Positions 22,440-33,154 of a stretch of DNA of 64,000 nt are shown here, piece after piece. The DNA lies in the NCBI RefSeq assembly GCF_022682495.2, contig NC_071393.1:120358239-120422238 (forward strand), read 5' to 3'. Below the pieces are notes generated by a model. That model had not been told where the DNA came from. It searched no databases and was given only the letters and a program-made list of their open reading frames with translations. The stretch's first letter is position 1; the number at the start of each line of letters is the position of its first letter. This stretch comes from Desmodus rotundus (Eukaryota; Chordata; Mammalia; Chiroptera; Phyllostomidae). The translations under genes were made by a program, and so were the position numbers.

Positions 22440-23036
22440 CAGCTCTAAAAACTACAAAAACCTACAACCAACATCAACATCATACTGGACAATAAAACAC
22501 TAAATTTTTCCCTCTTGAGATTAGGGACAAAGTAAGACAACCCACTGTCATCACTTCTATTTATTATTATGCTAGGGGTCCTAGCCATCAAAATAAGTTT
22601 AAAAAATGCACAAATATATGAAATAACTCAATTGTACCTATTTATAGAAGAAATGATTGCTTATATAGAAAACAAAAAACATCCAAAAGAACTACTAGAA
22701 CTAATAAAAAAGCAAGCAATATCATAGGATATGAGTTTAATATACAGAAATCAATTATATACTTAAATATTACAAAAAATTAAATATAAGACATTTTAAA
22801 ATTATATTTTGTAGTGGCATAAAACATGACACCTGGAAATAAATTCAATAGTCCCTCAAGATCTCTACACTGAAAGCTGTACAACATTATGGAGAAAAAA
22901 CTTAAAATGACCTAAATAAATGGAGAGCCATGTTATCTTCATGGATTGTAGGACTCAATATTGTTAAGTTGACAATTCACCAAAAAAAAAAATGACCTAT
23001 TAGTTTAGTGCATTCCCAATACAAATGTCAATGGTC
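22440..23036 (+). mobile_element. L1 ORF2 fragment (reverse-transcriptase end and beyond)
   Basis: Blocks match L1 ORF2 past the catalytic core: 'tggacaataaaacactaaat' near 22484, 'acccactgtcatcacttcta' near 22541, 'gaagaaatgattgcttatat' near 22647, 'gaactactagaactaataaa' near 22689, and 'gacctaaataaatggagagcc' near 22910. The reading PLSSLLFIIMLGVLA shows the conserved segment after the FADD-type site. Many stops. It ends abruptly where the antisense HAL1 begins. Confidence 0.8.
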
Positions 23037-25130
23037 ACTTTTTAAGCATATTCTATTGATTATGCTATTACAGTTGTCCCATTCTTTCTCCCCTTTCTCC
23101 CTCCTCTGCCCTGTACCACCCTGCCCTCTAGCATTTCCCCCACCCACTTAGTTCATGTCCATGGATTGTACACATAAGTTCTCTGGCTTCTCTATTTCCT
23201 ACATTATTCTTAACCTCCCCCTGTCTATTTTATGCCTACCAATCATGCTTCTTTCTCCCTGTACCTTTTCCACCCCATTTTCTCCCTCCCTCTCCCCACT
23301 GATAACCCTCCATGTGATCTCCGTTTCTGTCCTTCTGTTCCTGTGCTAGTGTTTGCTTGCTTTTTGTTTTTGTTTTTTAGGTTCTGTTGTTGATAGTTAT
23401 GAGTTTATTATTTTATTGTTCATAGTTTTTGATCTTCTATTTCCTACATAAGTCTCTTCAACATTTCATGTAATAGGGGCTTGGTGATGATGAACTCCTT
23501 TAATCTGACCTTATCTGGAAAGCACTTTACCTGCCCTTCCATTCTAAATGATAACTTAGCTGGATAGGGTAATCTTGGTTGTAGGCCCTTGCTTTTCATG
23601 ACTTCAAATGCTTCTTTCCAGCACCTTCTTGCCTGCAAGGTTTCTTTTGAGAAATCATGTGATAGTCTTATGGGCACTCCTTTGTAGGTAACTCTCTCCT
23701 TTCCTCTTGCTGCTTTTAAGACTCTTTCTTTATCTTTAATCTTGGCTAATGTAATTATGACATGCCTTGGTGAGTGCTTCCTTGGGTCCAATTTCTTTGG
23801 AACTCTCTGAGCTTCCTGGACTTCCTGGAAGTCTATTTCCTTTGCCAGATTGGGGAAGTTTTCCTTCATTATTTGTTCAGATAAGTTTTCAATTTCTTGC
23901 TCTTCCTCTTCTCCTTCTGGCACCTCTATGATTAGGATGTTGAAGTGCTTAAAGTTGTCCCAGAGGTTCCTAAGCCTCTCTTCATTTTTTTGAATTCTTG
24001 TTTCTTCATTCTTTTCCAGTTGGATATTTATTTCTTCCTTTTATTCCAAATCATTGATTTGAGTTCTGGTTTCCTTCCCTTCACTGTTGGTTCCCTGTAT
24101 ATATTTCTTTATTTCACTTTGTGTAGCCTTCATTGCTTTCTTCATTTTGGGACCAAGCTCAATCAATTCTGTGAGTATCCTGATTACCAGTGTTTTGAAC
24201 TCTACATCCAACAAGGCAAGGCAATAACTTGTTTATTGCCTTGTCACTTAGCTCTTTTTCTGGAGTTTTGGTCTGTTCTTTCATTTGGGCCATATTTCTT
24301 TGTCTTGGTGCATCTCAATGGGCATTTTTATAAGAACTGCTGTACTGATTCTAAGCCTCATTTAGAAATTTGAAGAACCTATAATAACCAAAACAGTCTA
24401 TAAAGGACACAGTTAGAGGACATTAAATATCTGATTACATGACTTAAATATGTAGTTGGTAATCAACACAGTTAAGCATTGGTCAGAAAGAGAGAATCTT
24501 TTAGATCAGTGAAACTGAGCCCAGGTGTGTAGCTGCAGGGGGTGATCCTGGGCCTGTTTAAGAACTGTTTCTTTATTCTCTGTAGTCTTGTGGGACTTGT
24601 GAATGCAAACTCTGTTGGTTATTAGAGCTAGGTGATTGGGGGTCCTGTTCCTCAGGTAACAGCTGTAAAAGTTAGGGTCCTAGATGTGTGGACAAGCTCC
24701 TTCCAGAGAGATATTGGTGATTTGATTTATTGTTGAAGCAAGCTGGAGGGAGGAGGCTAGGGAAGTGACCACGGCTCTTTCAGATGTAGGAGATTAGGCA
24801 GCCTGTCCCTCCATGGCGGCCTTAAATGTTGGGGCAGTAGATGTGTGGTCCGAATCCTTTGTTCCTCAGAGAGAAGCTGGGAGTAGGGGGTATCCTCCTT
24901 ACTACATGGCACTGTGCTAGGGGTGGGGTTTATGGCAAGAGTGTATCTCAGCCTTTCCTACTTTTTCAAGATGGAGTCTTTCTCTGTCACCTGATGTGCA
25001 GGAGTCACTCAACTAGTTTCTGGATTTCTTTCGGAGAGAATTGTTCCACGTGCAGTTGTACGTTTTTTGTGTCCATAGGAGAGGGGAAATTCAGAAGCTC
25101 TTAAGTTGCCATCTAGGTCTGTCTCCACCT
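23037..25130 (-). mobile_element. HAL1 (half-L1) element, near full length
   Basis: Read on the minus strand from about 25130: a 5' UTR of roughly 0.8 kb, ORF1 from the ATG at 24293 to the TAG at 23446-23444, and a 3' UTR of about 400 bp ending near 23037 in 'agcataatcaatag'. There is no ORF2. The 3' UTR matches the elements at 8728-9105 and 60935-61345, showing one family. This is the most complete copy in the window. Mobility would have required L1 proteins in trans. Confidence 0.85.
23444..24293 (-). pseudogene. HAL1 ORF1, C-terminal two thirds open
   Basis: ORF1p-like RNA-binding protein. The start at 24293 gives MAQMKEQTKTPEKELSD, the usual L1/HAL1 coiled-coil lead-in. A small inverted duplication at 24217-24243 and at least two stops then break the N-terminal part. 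From 23923 to the stop at 23444, 159 codons are open. The acidic PEGEEEEQEIENL linker is followed by an RRM-like part (PRHVIITLAKIKDKERVLKAA) and a C-terminal domain (MKSKGLQPRLPYPAKLSF, then GQVKCFPD). This is the longest recognisable protein relic in the window. The whole gene is inactive as it stands. Confidence 0.85.
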
Positions 25131-25730
25131 CAGAATCTGCAACAATTTATTTGAAGACACTTGTCAATTAATCACAGTGTATAGGCTAGCCTTATTCTGA
25201 GTCAAACAACAAATAGACCCCCCCAAAGATAGGGTATTTGATAAAATGTAAGCATTGATTGGACATTTTATGATTTTGAGGAATTTATGGCTTTATTTAT
25301 TGTGCTAGCAGGTATTTAATTATGTGTAAAAGCACAGTGCTAATCACTTAATTTGATCAACCTACTGAAATATTTAATGATAAAATGTTATATTTATTGG
25401 GAAATTGCTTTTGTAATATAGGAGAGTTATAAGTAGATGGAGGTATATTTGAACAAGATTGGTCATGAATTGGTTATTATTGTACCTGGGTTATAGATAC
25501 ATAGGGTTTATTATTCAATTTTCTTTACTTTTGATAGGTTTGAAATTTTTTATGTTAAAAGTTAAAAAAGACTTCTCTAAATGTTAGCTTATAAAGAAAA
25601 CAACAAAAATTCTGTAACCAAATATGTTTGAGGAATGTTACATTAAATAAATGTGGATCTTTTTCTTAATTACAGCATTTCTTAAGTCTTTAATATGTTG
25701 TTGTACATGGGTAATCTCTATAGGAAAATG
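25131..25730. other. AT-rich DNA, no gene seen
   Basis: No recognised element. The block separates the HAL1 from the mariner at 25733. Confidence 0.5.
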
Positions 25731-25732
25731 TA

Positions 25733-26421
25733 TACAAGGTCTGTCCAGAAAGTATCCTGCCATATACTATGAAAAATAGAGACATTTGTTGAAGAAGATA
25801 CAAGTACAAGAAACATTGTAGGTAAAACAATGATGTCTCAGTCCCCTTCAGAGTAGGCACCTTGGGACCTCACACGCTTCTCCCAATTGCCTCAACTGCC
25901 ACATCAAATTTTTATGAATCTCATCAATGGTCTGAAATCTCTTCCATTTCAAAGGTGATTTTAGCTTTGGGAAAAGCCAGAAGTTGCAGGGCACCAAATC
26001 TGGGCCATAGCAGGGGAAGCTGAGTCACCTGGGTAATTTGATGTTTTGCCAAAAAACTCTGCAGAGGACATGATGCATGAGTGGGTGCATTGTTGTGATG
26101 AAGCTGCCAGTCACCAGTTGCCCATAGCTGTGGCCTTCTGAATCATCTGAATAGATTCCATGGAGGAATATTCAAGCTTAACACAAAATTTGATGCAGAT
26201 TCATTGCTCTACTTGCTCCATCATTTTGAATGTGACAGCCATATAGTACACCTGCTCACTCAATGGTGTCTACTGCCCCCACTGACTAGTACAGTGAAGT
26301 CATCATTATTCACACATGCACATTCCAGTCCACTCTCCTTGGCTGCCAAGTTACATCAATGTCATGCCAACCATTCTTTTTATATTAACAATGGTTGGGC
26401 TTTTTCTGGACAAACCTCATA
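25733..26421 (-). mobile_element. Internally deleted mariner (copy 2 of 3)
   Basis: A 689-bp element flanked by TA at 25731-25732 and 26422-26423. Its terminal repeats are TACAAGGTCTGTCCAGAAAG and the complementary end ...TGGACAAACCTCATA. This is the best-preserved copy. On the minus strand the transposase start lies near 26230 and its C-terminal end near 25860-26090. The same internal join as copies 1 and 3 lies at 26101-26131. It is non-autonomous. Confidence 0.9.
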
Positions 26422-26429
26422 TACAGTTT

Positions 26430-26800
26430 TGGTAGGCTCATTTGTCCACAGAACCCATCTTTTACAGAATATCTCACAAGATGAGTGCTCTGTTGCAGAT
26501 TCACTTTGGAAAACTCAAGGAATCTTGGGTCATAACAGCCCAAGCCGAACTAAATAACTATTAATGTACTGGTATGTGCACTGGCTACATTTTTCCAGGA
26601 AGGCTTTATTCATCTCAAGTATCTGTACTTTGAGAGAGTTACCAGGTTAATAAAGATAACTGAAGTCAAATCATTGGAGGAATTAAAATAATTAAGTTGG
26701 GAGAGAAACATTAGGAATAATGTCATAAGTGTCTCCAAGGATCCAACAGGCAGGCATATGGGAAAAGTTTAGATTGGTTGGGTAGCCACAGAGATGAAAA
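26430..26800. other. Unassigned DNA between two mariners
   Basis: No recognised element or exon. Confidence 0.5.
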
Positions 26801-26802
26801 TA

Positions 26803-27357
26803 TTGGGTTGGTCAAAAAAATTGTTTGTCTTTTTTCTATAAGGTGGCTCTAGTGGTGCTTGTCTTTAAACTATTTAAATAGTTTTGTTAGATTGTATTGT
26901 GACACCTGTCCTATCAGCATGCATTAAAAAAAACTTCAAAACTGGTGAATTTTTGTGTAGCCATTTTAATATTGATGAAGAAATAAGGGACATTTTTGGC
27001 ATATTATGCTTTATTATTTCAACAAAGGTTAAAAACACAAAGGTTAGAAACCCAGAAAAAGATTTGTGCAGTGTATGGAGAAGGTGCTATGACTGATCAA
27101 ACATGTCAAAAGTGGTTTGTGAAGTTTCATGCTGTAGATTTCTTGCTTGATGATGCACCATGGTTGGGTAGACCAGTTAAAGTTGATAGCAGTCAAATCA
27201 AGACAGTAATTGAGAACAATCAATGTTATACCATGTATAACATTGGTAGGAGATAGTCAACATAGTCAAAATATCCACATCAATAAAGTTATTGGTGAAA
27301 ATGAACGTGTCTTTGGTTTTACAGAAAAAAGCTAAAGAGATTTTTTGGACAACCCAA
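26803..27357 (+). mobile_element. Second mariner family, internally deleted
   Basis: A 555-bp element between TA dinucleotides (26801-26802, 27358-27359). Its ends are TTGGGTTGGTCAAAAAAATTG and the complementary ...TTTTTTGGACAACCCAA. Its terminal repeats differ wholly from those of the 6745, 25733 and 34306 copies. It keeps the N-terminal DNA-binding part of the transposase and then joins directly to the 3' end, so the catalytic core is gone. Confidence 0.9.
26998..27256 (+). pseudogene. Mariner transposase N-terminal (helix-turn-helix) remnant
   Basis: The frame carries the mariner paired-like DNA-binding region: a KKICAVYGEGAMTDQTCQKW helix-turn-helix segment, then WFVKFHAVDFLLDDAP, a GRP(V) motif typical of the linker between the two helix-turn-helix units, and VDSSQIKTVIENN of the second unit. 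A stop follows at about 27254. An upstream frameshift separates an earlier piece at about 26930-26995. No catalytic Asp is present. At most a DNA-binding fragment could be made. Confidence 0.8.
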
Positions 27358-27359
27358 TA

Positions 27360-27845
27360 AAACCAATCAATAGAAGTTAAAGCCTTCAGCTAAGCAGAAA
27401 TACTTGACTAGTCAGAAAAGAAGAGCTTTCTGGAAGGAGTGCTGCCCAAAGATGGAATAGATTGTCTTGACCGGTAGTAAGCTTTTCATCACAGGTGAGA
27501 AAATCAAATCATCAGGAGTTGGATAACCCTTTGCAGGGACTATTCACAAGGGCCTTCTGGAAGTGATGTCCATGGGCTAAATAATCACTAAGGTCCTTCT
27601 CAGATTCTATGATTCTAAATAGATTCTGCCATGTCCCAATACTCTTAAAACTAAAAATTATTCTTGGGGTTCCCAGGACTCCAGGTAACCTTTTCCATCA
27701 CGGCACACTGTCCTATGTGTTTCTTATATGTTTCAAAGGTTGAAGAAATTATTCTTTGGAAAGTTCTTTCTCCCTTCAGATCCCCTTTGTCTCTGCAGTG
27801 TCTTTGTGACTGAGCACTAACTACACTGTGGTAGGAGAGGAGAAG
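27360..27845. other. Unassigned DNA, no gene seen
   Basis: No recognised element. Confidence 0.5.
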
Positions 27846-27849
27846 CTTT

Positions 27850-27965
27850 AGAACAAGAATCTCAAGACTGCGTCCTGGCTGCAACTGAAAGTACCTGCAT
27901 GACTTTCAGCAGGCCAGGAAGTACCTCTTAGCCTCGGTTTCTTCATCCACAAAATGGGATATTTG
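27850..27965 (+). mobile_element. MIR SINE fragment
   Basis: 'gcatgactttcagcaggcca' followed by 'ctcttagcctcggtttcttc' and 'atccacaaaatgggatattt' is the MIR core and its 3' flank. Confidence 0.75.
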
Positions 27966-28164
27966 GTCAAAATTATTTCTGAAGTGCCTTTCTCTAATTG
28001 GTTGAAGTACTATACCGAAAATATACAAATTTTATCAACCAAAAGCCAAGGCATGTGTTTTGTTCGTTTGTTTGTTTGTTTGTTTGATTTTAATGGGAAG
28101 TTAACAGATTTAGTATTTGATAAGGGCCAGGTCAATTTTAGATATTGTACTCATATTAAGTGCT

Positions 28165-28275
28165 CATTTGCACTTCAGAAAAATCAGAAGTTTCATTACC
28201 TGTAAAAGGGTTACCAATAGTTCAGACACAGAGAGGCTAAGTAAATTGGTCAATGTTACACAGCTAATAAAGGCA
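28165..28275 (-). mobile_element. MIR SINE fragment, antisense
   Basis: 'ttcagacacagagaggctaa' followed by 'gtaaattggtcaatgttaca' and 'cagctaataaaggca' is antisense MIR (gaggcacagagaggttaag, cttgcccaaggtcaca, cagctagtaagtggca). Confidence 0.7.
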
Positions 28276-28369
28276 ATTTCTTTCTATTACATCATATTGT
28301 GCAATTCTCTAGCCTTATTCAGCAAGGCTTTGGCTTCCTGGGCTTCGATGTTTATTAATTATAATATAG

Positions 28370-28583
28370 CCAGGTCATTCACCCTAGCTGGTGTGGCTCA
28401 GTGGATTGAGTGCTGGCCTGCAAAGCAGAGGATTGGTGGTTCGATTCCCAGTCAGGACACATGCCTGGGTTGAGAGCCAGGTCCCCAGTAAGGGGTGCGC
28501 AAGAGGCAACCACACATTGATGTTTCTTGACCTCTCTTTCTCCCTCCCTTCCCCTCTGTCCAAAAATAAATAAACAAAATCTT

Positions 28584-28636
<53 letters not shown>

Positions 28637-28646
28637 AGGTCATTCA
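28370..28646 (+). mobile_element. VES SINE with (AT)n tail and exact target duplication
   Basis: The SINE runs from about 28382 with the head CCCTAGCTGGTGTGGCTCAG, a box-B-like GGTTCGATTCCCAGTCAGGA at 28438, 'ctgggttgagagccaggtcc', 'caaccacacattgatgtttc' and a TTTCTCCCTCCC tail. Its A-rich end has become an (AT)n tract at 28587-28634. The 12-bp duplication CCAGGTCATTCA flanks it (28370-28381 and 28635-28646, identical). It is the least diverged SINE in the window, so a relatively recent insertion. It contains Pol III box-like sequences but no gene. Confidence 0.95.
28587..28634 (+). repeat. (AT)n microsatellite
   Basis: About 24 uninterrupted AT units, expanded from the SINE tail. It is likely to be variable between individuals. 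Confidence 0.95.
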
Positions 28647-28649
28647 TGT

Positions 28650-29055
28650 TCTGTATTATTGCTTTGTCTAATTTTTTTTCTTCCTTTTCTAGTTATCACT
28701 ATTGTTATTAAGTATTTACATCTTGCTTGCATTGGTCATAATGAGACCTAGGGTTTAAATATAAACAAATGGTATTTTGTTCATCCTTGGTTCACTACTT
28801 GACCTTTGAATTTATAAGATTGCTCTTTCAGAAAATAATACAACTTTCAGAAAGAGGATTTTGTTGTATCCTTTTCTTAAAAAAATATTTACTATCTTCA
28901 AAGCTATATAATTATTTTTGAAAATGAAGTGTGAGCCATTTAATAAGTACTTCCTATCACCCTATTCTCTTAATGATTTCAGGTGCCTGTGTAGCTGATT
29001 TATAAATGTGCAAATTTTCTAAGTTCTGTATTCTCTCACCTGATTGTTGCCAACA
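28650..29055. other. Unassigned AT-rich DNA
   Basis: No recognised element. Confidence 0.5.
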
Positions 29056-29059
29056 GCAA

Positions 29060-29432
29060 TTTGGCAAGGTTTTCATTATATCCTAATAGTCCAAATTTGT
29101 TTGCTTCGTTTTTCCTGTTAAAACTAGATTCAAATAATGCATTCACTCTCTCAGCCAGTGTGGAGTGGTCATCAATTTCATCCACATTCTCACTGATTAG
29201 CAGCCTTCATTTCCCGCAGACTCTCCATTTCCCTGGCGTGTTTATGAAAGCTTCTTCCGTGTACTCCACAAGCCATTTGAGCACTCATCTTTCCACTACC
29301 TTTATCTTTTTCGACCAAGTCTTTTAAGTGACGCGGAATACTTCCCCCCCCTGCTCTCCTTTTAGCCACGTCAAGCAACAATGTTGCTCTCTCCTCAGGC
29401 CTCTGTGATGCTGCATTGCAGGTGTTGAGCAA
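29060..29432 (-). pseudogene. Coding-like minus-strand segment, unidentified
   Basis: I do not recognise this. Two adjoining open stretches on the minus strand look protein-like rather than random. The first (29432-29190) includes IPRHLKDLVEKDKGSGKMSA and FHKHAREMESLREM. It ends in a TGA. One base over, the second frame (about 29203-29050) is open for about 50 codons and includes DEIDDHSTLAERVNALFES and FGLLGYNENLAKLLLATI. The junction would need one frameshift, and a GTGAGA splice-donor-like sequence follows the second piece. It could be a processed pseudogene of a host protein, an exon with an indel, or a conserved non-coding element that happens to look open. Confidence 0.3.
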
Positions 29433-29434
29433 TC

Positions 29435-29925
29435 AGCACTGCTGTTTTCAGAAGAATTGAAGCACTATCCCGGCAATCTGGGCTCCGGCTCCACTTCTGC
29501 CTGAAATGTCTAGGTAATTGCAGCATATGTGGGTATCGCAGCATTTCTTTCTGCTGGAATTATCCAAATAATGGCTCTAATTCTCCAATGTGTTTTACAG
29601 ATTGAGATATAAACACAAAGCAGATCTAGAAAATAGAGGATCCAGGAAACTTCCCGTAAGATCTTCCTCCTGCAGAGGGCTACAATCTATTGCCACCTCT
29701 TCGGGAAGGAAGCGCCTTTGGGCGACCACTGCACACTTGCCTGCTATTCTTCCATAGTGAATGAATATTCCTCTCTGTGAGAACGCCAAGGCTTTCTCAC
29801 ATGATTCAGGATATTGTCCGGCTACGTTGACATGTACCCTTAATGAATCCCAATCTCCGAGAGTGTGTCAAAGGTGAAAGGATCCTAGACTATCAGCCAA
29901 CCTCCCTCCACTGCCACCAGCGCTG
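29435..29925. other. Unassigned DNA upstream (minus strand) of the coding-like segment
   Basis: Moderately G+C-richer than average. No domain is recognised in the frame 29595-29789 on the minus strand. Confidence 0.4.
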
Positions 29926-29931
29926 TACAGA

Positions 29932-30015
29932 TGCCGTTAGTGAGACCCAGAGAGAGGAAGTAACTACACAGATTTTCTTAGGAAATCAGCACAGAGGCAG
30001 AAGTGAACACAAGTT
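29932..30015 (-). mobile_element. MIR SINE fragment, antisense
   Basis: 'gttagtgagacccagagaga' followed by 'ggaagtaactacacagattt' and 'agcacagaggcagaagtgaa' fits antisense MIR. Confidence 0.55.
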
Positions 30016-31430
30016 AAACATTAACAGTGGGCCAAAAATAAATTTAAATTAATTAAATTAAATTATTAAAATAAAATAAAATAAACTCCAGACAGGTTTT
30101 ACTTAATTATTTTTTTCTAAATGCTTATAAAACAAAACATCAGCTTAGACATTTATAAAATATGAGTTGGGGAAACCTGGGGTAAGTGGCACCACAGGCC
30201 CCCCACACCTCATGTGCTCTCCCACCTTTGGCTGGTAATGGAGAGAGAGGAGGGAAAAGAATAGGAGGAGTCTCCATATTTCCTCCAGGAATGGGCATGG
30301 TATAAGGTGGCAAGAACTATGTTCCCATCCTCTTCCACGTGCTCTGTATGGCTGGGCAGGAAGCCAACTCCCAAGCACCAGCTGAAACTCTGGAGCCAGC
30401 ACACCAGCAGTTTTGGAAACTACCAGCACCTAAATTTAGATTGGACATCAGTGAAGAAGATGAGCCCATTCTGTGGCTGCTTCCAACAATCACAGAAAGA
30501 GGAAGGTAAGCACAGCCATCCAAAGTGTAAAGGCAGCTTTCTCGAGTTTCTGTAGAAGACTCCGTCTTTCTACCCATGTTTCCTACCTTCTCCAGGCCAG
30601 CTGCATGTGCGTGCATGCGTCGTGTGTGTGTCCCCTCACATCCTTCCTTTACAACTCATCTCTAAACAGCCAAGCAAATGCCTGGATTTTTCCATTTTAC
30701 CCTTCAATTTGGAATCCCTGTAGAAGAAATTGCTGACAGTAAACACTGCCCACCACTAGAGAGCAGCCAAAGCCAACATTTTCCTGGGCAAAAACCTCTG
30801 TTTAATAAGTTCTTTTCAAAGGAGCCAGGTTTTTTTGGTCTTCTCTCCTCTCTTTTACCTTCAGCCTTTCTCTGAGCGAAGCACTCCACCAGTGTCCTTC
30901 ACCAGGGGACGATCTGTGTGTTTATTCAGGGGTAAGGGAACAGTCAAAACTCTGCTAATTTGGCCAGAGAAGCCATGGTCAAAAACGTTTGTTCCTGAAA
31001 TCTCCATGCTTTTTACTCCATCCGCACACTCAAGCTGACCTATGTGAATCACCAAGTCTTGGAGGTGGAGAGAATTTTTCAGTAAAAAAAAAAAAAGTTA
31101 TCTCTATAAATCCATGAAGAAACAAAATTAGATCCTGGTTGTCTTTCCCTAAACCTCTATAGAGCACCTGTGTCCACACACCTAAGTATGGTCCAAAGTG
31201 ATTTATTCTTATGCGCAACATGATTTTCCAATTTTAATGAAGATAGCAATTATGCCTCATTTTAAAAATTTCAGTAGGTCCATGTCTACATTATTTTCTT
31301 TAATGAACAGTAAAATAAAATAAATTATTGTTGGTGAACCTGTCCTGATACAGGAAGAATCCTCTAGTTTTGAAAACTGGAAGGGACTTTGGGAAGAAAG
31401 CTGGCTGAAGGTTCAGGGTGGAGGACCCTG
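30016..31430. other. Unassigned DNA, no gene confirmed
   Basis: 30036-30085 is a TAAAT-rich tract. Between 30140 and 31060 many short open frames overlap on both strands in a slightly G+C-richer stretch. None has a recognisable domain, and the overlap on opposite strands argues for chance. Confidence 0.45.
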
Positions 31431-31434
31431 GATC

Positions 31435-31620
31435 CCATTTTAGATTTACATTTGAAAGCTATCTCTGCCACTTGCCTGAGGCCAGCCTGAGGCCAGTTAC
31501 TTAAGCTCGCTCTAAACCTGTTTCTTCCTGGTGAGGCAGGGGTCCTGACTGCTTTTATCAAATAGGGCTGTTATGAAGATTAAAGGAAACAATGGGTGTG
31601 ATGCACTTAAATAAAAGATT
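31435..31620 (+). mobile_element. MIR SINE
   Basis: 'agctatctctgccacttgcc', 'gccagttacttaagctcgct', 'ctaaacctgtttcttcctgg' and 'tagggctgttatgaagatta' run in MIR order, ending with 'atgcacttaaataa'. Confidence 0.8.
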
Positions 31621-31624
31621 AGCT

Positions 31625-32515
31625 GTTGTTGTTTTAAGGGCTTACCAAGTGCCAGGCTCCCTGGTGACTTCTTTCTGCCTCATTCAGCTACCATTTTATC
31701 TCCATACATTCCATTTCCAGTTTCATTTTGTTAACTAGTCATTAAACGTGTTACATTCGAGGTGTAATTCTGATCTTCGAAAGGTTACAATGAAGTTTAG
31801 GAAAGAAATAAAGAAATATGAAAGAAGAAGAGACAAAAGAAAAACTTAACTCACAACATTGGATTCTAAAGGGAACACATGAGACAGAAATTGTACAATA
31901 TAATGTCGAAATGACCCTCAGGAGCCCCAAGAACCCGTAAAGTCCAGCTCTGCCTACACGAACTCTTTTTTAACCCTGTATTACCCAGTGTTTCTTTATG
32001 GTCTAAATTAGTTCTCAACATCATCCTTGGTATTGGTATCACCAACAACTTGCTCATCACTCGAACAAGTGGAATGCATCTGAGCCATGACAGAGAACTT
32101 TTAAACCCACGCACACATTCTTTCCGAGGGATTTACCCGCAAACTCCCTTGGGTTTGATTGCATTCATTGCCTGTTAATACAGGTGATGAAACAGCAGCC
32201 TTGTCAAGCACCTTGAGTTAGATTCTTGTAACTGGTGTCCTGAGCAATGTGATTCCTCATTAAGTGCTTTATGTAAATGGAAGTTCCATCTACATGTTGT
32301 TAGAGCACAAAGTCAAGTTCAAATAATTATCACATATGGCATTTAGGGAAGGATCCAGAAAAGATAGAGGTGGTCTTGAGTGATGAATTAGATTTTAATA
32401 AACAGAAAGAGATGATGGGGAAGAAAAGGAGAGCCTACAAGACAAAAGGAATGACATGATAATGGCAGCAAGGAAGAAGGAAAAGCAGCATTTTTGATTA
32501 ACTCCTCTGTAAACT
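31625..32515. other. Unassigned DNA, no gene seen
   Basis: No recognised element. Confidence 0.5.
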
Positions 32516-32519
32516 GGTT

Positions 32520-32675
32520 AGACACCTTTAACTAGTGTCTCCTTTAATAGTGTCTTTGTCTCCACAAGCCAGAAGGGTTTATAGGAATAACCCCATTTTT
32601 GCCAACTGAGGAAAGATGACACAGGATATGTATGTCCAAAACGCAGCAAAACCAGTATTTGTATTCAGATTGTTA
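32520..32675 (-). mobile_element. MIR SINE fragment, antisense
   Basis: 'aataaccccatttttgccaa' followed by 'ctgaggaaagatgacacagg' and 'aaacgcagcaaaaccagtat' follows antisense MIR. Confidence 0.6.
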
Positions 32676-33150
32676 GAATTCCAAACTATGTGTCCTTTAT
32701 GCTACATTGACAGAGGCGTAAAGAAGTATAATTGCAGAGGAGGAAATGCTGAAATAAAAGCAAAAATGATTGTATTGTCTCCTTAAAAAATAATAAACAT
32801 TTTAACAGGGTATTTTTATTTTATTACAAAGGGCTTGCTAAACATTAAAAATGATCACCCCAAAAATGGTTACTTTTTCTCCTGAGACTGGGATTTGCTT
32901 GTAGAAAATCACTAATCCTTTAACAACCACTGTTAGTTACTTCAAGGGGCTAGCAAAGGAAATTCTAAAGTTAAATAGATTCAAAAATCACAAGCTAGTT
33001 AGAAAATAATCGGTGATGAGGGAAAAGAAGCTGTGGATAGCAGAAGAACCTGGTCATTATGAACATATAAAATGGTCAAATGTTACTGTAACTCATCTGT
33101 TTGAAATCAGGATATTTTCTTTCCAGTCCTGCTCTACCATTAACTAAAGT
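32676..33150. other. Unassigned DNA, no gene seen
   Basis: No recognised element. Confidence 0.5.
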
Positions 33151-33154
33151 CTCC

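Noticed and set aside
23945..24373. 142-codon plus-strand frame with many F and L residues
   Set aside because: It is the shadow of HAL1 ORF1 on the opposite strand.
26204..26557. 117-codon plus-strand frame
   Set aside because: It is antisense to the deleted mariner and crosses its right end.
28384..28647. Frames with Tyr-Ile repeats on the minus strand
   Set aside because: They translate the (AT)n tract and the SINE body. Not a gene.
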